From positions 1 through 21,479 of IMG/VR virus record IMGVR_UViG_3300026519_000072: 21,479 nucleotides of DNA, one strand, 5' to 3'. Below are positions 20,419-21,479 of this stretch, piece by piece. The notes beneath the pieces are model-generated. The model was not told the DNA's origin. It ran no database searches and saw only the letters and a program-made list of their open reading frames with translations. Position numbers and translations under genes: made by a program. This stretch comes from a virus. Numbering within the stretch: the first letter of the stretch is position 1; each line of letters opens with the position of its first letter.

Positions 20419-20765
20419 TCTTCTATCTCCTCTATATCAATTCTACATTCAAAGTCACCATCAACCCATAGCTGGCGATTATCAATTATTAAACTATCGT
20501 CCTTTAGTATTCCGCAAGCAACAAGCAAATCACTCACCGCCTTTTCATAGTTAGCAACATCACGCTGCCTCTTATCTGGACGGACTAGGTTAATAACAAC
20601 CACACACTCACCCTCAATAGTTTGGTGATATGGCGTTTGCAGATTTAGCTTTAGACCTGCCTCAGCTATCCAAGCCTTGTATTTAGGGCTCTTATATCTG
20701 CGAGCCTTACCTGCGTATAATCCGTTTACACTTGGGGGGAATGGGAGGGAAAAGCTATGCTTCAT
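20415..20765 (-). CDS. rusA: RusA-type Holliday junction resolvase
   Basis: A 116-aa protein matching the RusA family throughout: 'LPFPPSVNGLYAGKARRYKS', 'KYKAWIAEAGLKL', 'VVVINLVRPDKRQRDVANYE', 'KAVSDLLVACGILKDDSLII', and 'DGDFECRIDIEE'. The D-K-R-x-R-D-x-x-N-x-x-K-x-x-x-D-x-L core carries the conserved acidic residues (here Asp66, Asp71 and Asp80 by position in the motif) used for metal-dependent cleavage of four-way junctions. RusA acts as a dimer on recombination or replication intermediates. It is the second gene of the early operon, coupled to the regulator before it by a TAATG overlap. Length is normal for the family (about 120). Confidence 0.92.
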   Translation of the reverse strand: MKHSFSLPFPPSVNGLYAGKARRYKSPKYKAWIAEAGLKLNLQTPYHQTIEGECVVVINLVRPDKRQRDVANYEKAVSDLLVACGILKDDSLIIDNRQLWVDGDFECRIDIEEIEE

Positions 20766-20920
20766 TACTTTTCACCATCTCTCAATATCTCCTTTTGCAG
20801 CATCATTCTAATAGTTGCTTGCGTGGTTGCTATTAAATGTTTTCTTTTATACCTCTCAATATCCTCAACTATCGGAAAAGGAAGGCTCAAGCTTATGATT
20901 TTATTTTCTATATTATCCAT
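20765..20920 (-). CDS. Ribbon-helix-helix (Arc/CopG-type) regulator, 51 aa
   Basis: The ATG at 20920 has AGGA 7 bases upstream. The protein MDNIENKIISLSLPFPIVED continues as IERYKRKHLIATTQATIRMM and LQKEILRDGEK. One beta strand (KIISLSLP), helix (VEDIERYKRKHL), turn, and second helix (TTQATIRMMLQKEILRD) is the ribbon-helix-helix layout; dimers insert the strand pair in the major groove. It is the first gene of the early operon and its promoter carries two copies of AATGTAGTTG, so autorepression is likely. It overlaps rusA by one base (TAATG). The fold is well supported; the regulatory target is inferred. Confidence 0.75.
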   Translation of the reverse strand: MDNIENKIISLSLPFPIVEDIERYKRKHLIATTQATIRMMLQKEILRDGEK

Positions 20921-20940
20921 TAGTAATCCTAATTAATTAA

Positions 20941-20975
20941 AATGTAGTTGCACTATATACAGCTTAATGTAGTTG
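20941..20975. promoter_or_regulatory. Candidate operator: two AATGTAGTTG direct repeats
   Basis: AATGTAGTTG occurs at 20941-20950 and 20966-20975, 25 bp apart. One copy lies between the -35 and -10 boxes of the leftward early promoter and the other at the expected transcription start. This is the placement expected for repression, and the likely binder is the ribbon-helix-helix protein encoded just downstream. Confidence 0.6.
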
Positions 20976-20981
20976 TGTCAA
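20952..20981 (-). promoter_or_regulatory. Sigma70-type promoter for the leftward early operon
   Basis: On the minus strand TTGACA (20976-20981) is followed by TATATA after 16 bp (20954-20959) or TATAGT after 18 bp (20952-20957). Transcription would start near 20946, about 25 bp before the regulator ATG. It overlaps the repeats of the candidate operator. Confidence 0.7.
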
Positions 20982-21016
20982 TATAAAAAATATAGAGAAA
21001 ATATATAATAAAGGTG

Positions 21017-21044
21017 TTGACAAGGCGGTTATTGGTGATATTAT
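21017..21044 (+). promoter_or_regulatory. Sigma70-type promoter for the rightward gene at 21086
   Basis: TTGACA (21017-21022), a 16-bp spacer and TATTAT (21039-21044) lead into the gene at 21086. It is arranged back to back with the leftward promoter, with an A/T-rich sequence between the two -35 boxes. Confidence 0.7.
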
Positions 21045-21085
21045 GGCAGGACGTAAACACAACAACTTAACAAAAAGGATTTATT

Positions 21086-21472
21086 ATGAATGTAGACGAT
21101 TTAACAATAGGCGAGGCTAAACAGCTAGCTACAATGTTTGGCGGAGGCTCTACAGCTTCTAGTGCATCAAGCGGCTTAAATAGTCAGCTAGGTAAAAAGG
21201 TCATTATTAGAACGTACTCGGCAGGGGTGCATTATGGCGAGCTTGTAGAAAAGGCAGAAACAGAAGTGATATTAAAAAATGCAAGGCGTTTGTATTACTG
21301 GAAGACTACGGACGGAGGCTTATCAATTAGCGAGGTTGCTAATACTGGGCTGCATAAAGATTCTAAGGCTTGCGCTGCCGTTGATAATATCTGGCTTAAT
21401 GCGATAGAGATTATTCCTTGCTCCAATAAGGCAATTAAAAATATAGAGGCTCAAAATGATTTTAAAGTATAA
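21086..21472 (+). CDS. DUF6948-like conserved phage protein
   Basis: A 128-aa protein. After a short helix (LTIGEAKQLATMFGGG) and a Ser/Ala/Gly linker it has 'GKKVIIRTYSAGVHYGELVE', 'VILKNARRLYYWKTTDGGLS' and 'NIWLNAIEIIPCSNKAIKNI'. I recognise 'GKkVIvRTYSAGVhfG-L-----teV-L--aRRiwYWkga-tLse-a--G' as the DUF6948 pattern seen widely in phages of Gram-negative bacteria; its function is unknown. It has AAGGA 8 bases before the ATG and its own promoter. Nothing in the window shows a catalytic or DNA-binding motif. It probably begins an operon that continues beyond the right edge. Confidence 0.75.
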   Translation: MNVDDLTIGEAKQLATMFGGGSTASSASSGLNSQLGKKVIIRTYSAGVHYGELVEKAETEVILKNARRLYYWKTTDGGLSISEVANTGLHKDSKACAAVDNIWLNAIEIIPCSNKAIKNIEAQNDFKV

Positions 21473-21479
21473 ATTAGAA

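Overview
This window is about 21.5 kb of a tailed double-stranded DNA phage (Caudoviricetes) or prophage with podovirus-type virion genes. The evidence is a complete packaging and head module: small and large terminase, a T7-type head-tail connector (portal), a Bbp19-like protein, scaffold, a BPP-1-like major capsid protein, a cement protein, and tail-tubular A and B type proteins. The DNA is AT-rich, with strong Shine-Dalgarno sites and sigma70-type promoters (TTGACA boxes), so the host is a Gram-negative bacterium, most likely a proteobacterium. The host genus cannot be read from the sequence. No integrase, RNA polymerase, DNA polymerase, lysis enzyme, tRNA, CRISPR array or reverse transcriptase was seen.

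Layout from left to right. (1) 1-14484 is a long leftward morphogenesis operon. Read in the direction of transcription it holds a cysteine-rich zinc-binding-type protein, an unknown protein, TerS, TerL (interrupted by an intein), two small virion-associated proteins, a fibre/spike cassette (fibre, small protein, beta-helix protein, LamG-like protein, 189-aa protein), portal, Bbp19-like protein, scaffold, capsid, cement, and tail tubular A and B (B cut by the window edge). (2) 14485-14619 carries back-to-back promoters. (3) 14620-16537 is a rightward operon of unknown small proteins, a pentapeptide-repeat protein, an XRE-type regulator and a NinB-like recombination protein. (4) 16538-16728 is a convergent gap with a strong rightward promoter, a 12-bp perfect inverted repeat and a terminator-like hairpin, a candidate small RNA. 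(5) 16729-20920 is the leftward early operon, starting with a ribbon-helix-helix regulator, then RusA, a small membrane peptide, an O-like replication protein, a DnaB-type helicase, several small proteins and a Ref-like HNH nuclease. (6) 20921-21085 is a second divergent promoter region that resembles the first, followed by a rightward DUF6948-like gene.

How the genes fit together: the ribbon-helix-helix protein probably controls its own promoter through a pair of AATGTAGTTG repeats. The early operon replicates the genome, with iteron-like repeats inside the O-like gene as the likely origin, and processes recombination intermediates (RusA, Ref-like, NinB). The left operon packages DNA and builds the particle. 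The points most worth checking are the TerL intein at the ATPase centre, a small gene at 17862-18033 with a prfB-like +1 frameshift signal, the repeat arrays inside the replication gene, the duplicated divergent promoter module, and the candidate small RNA at 16570-16694.
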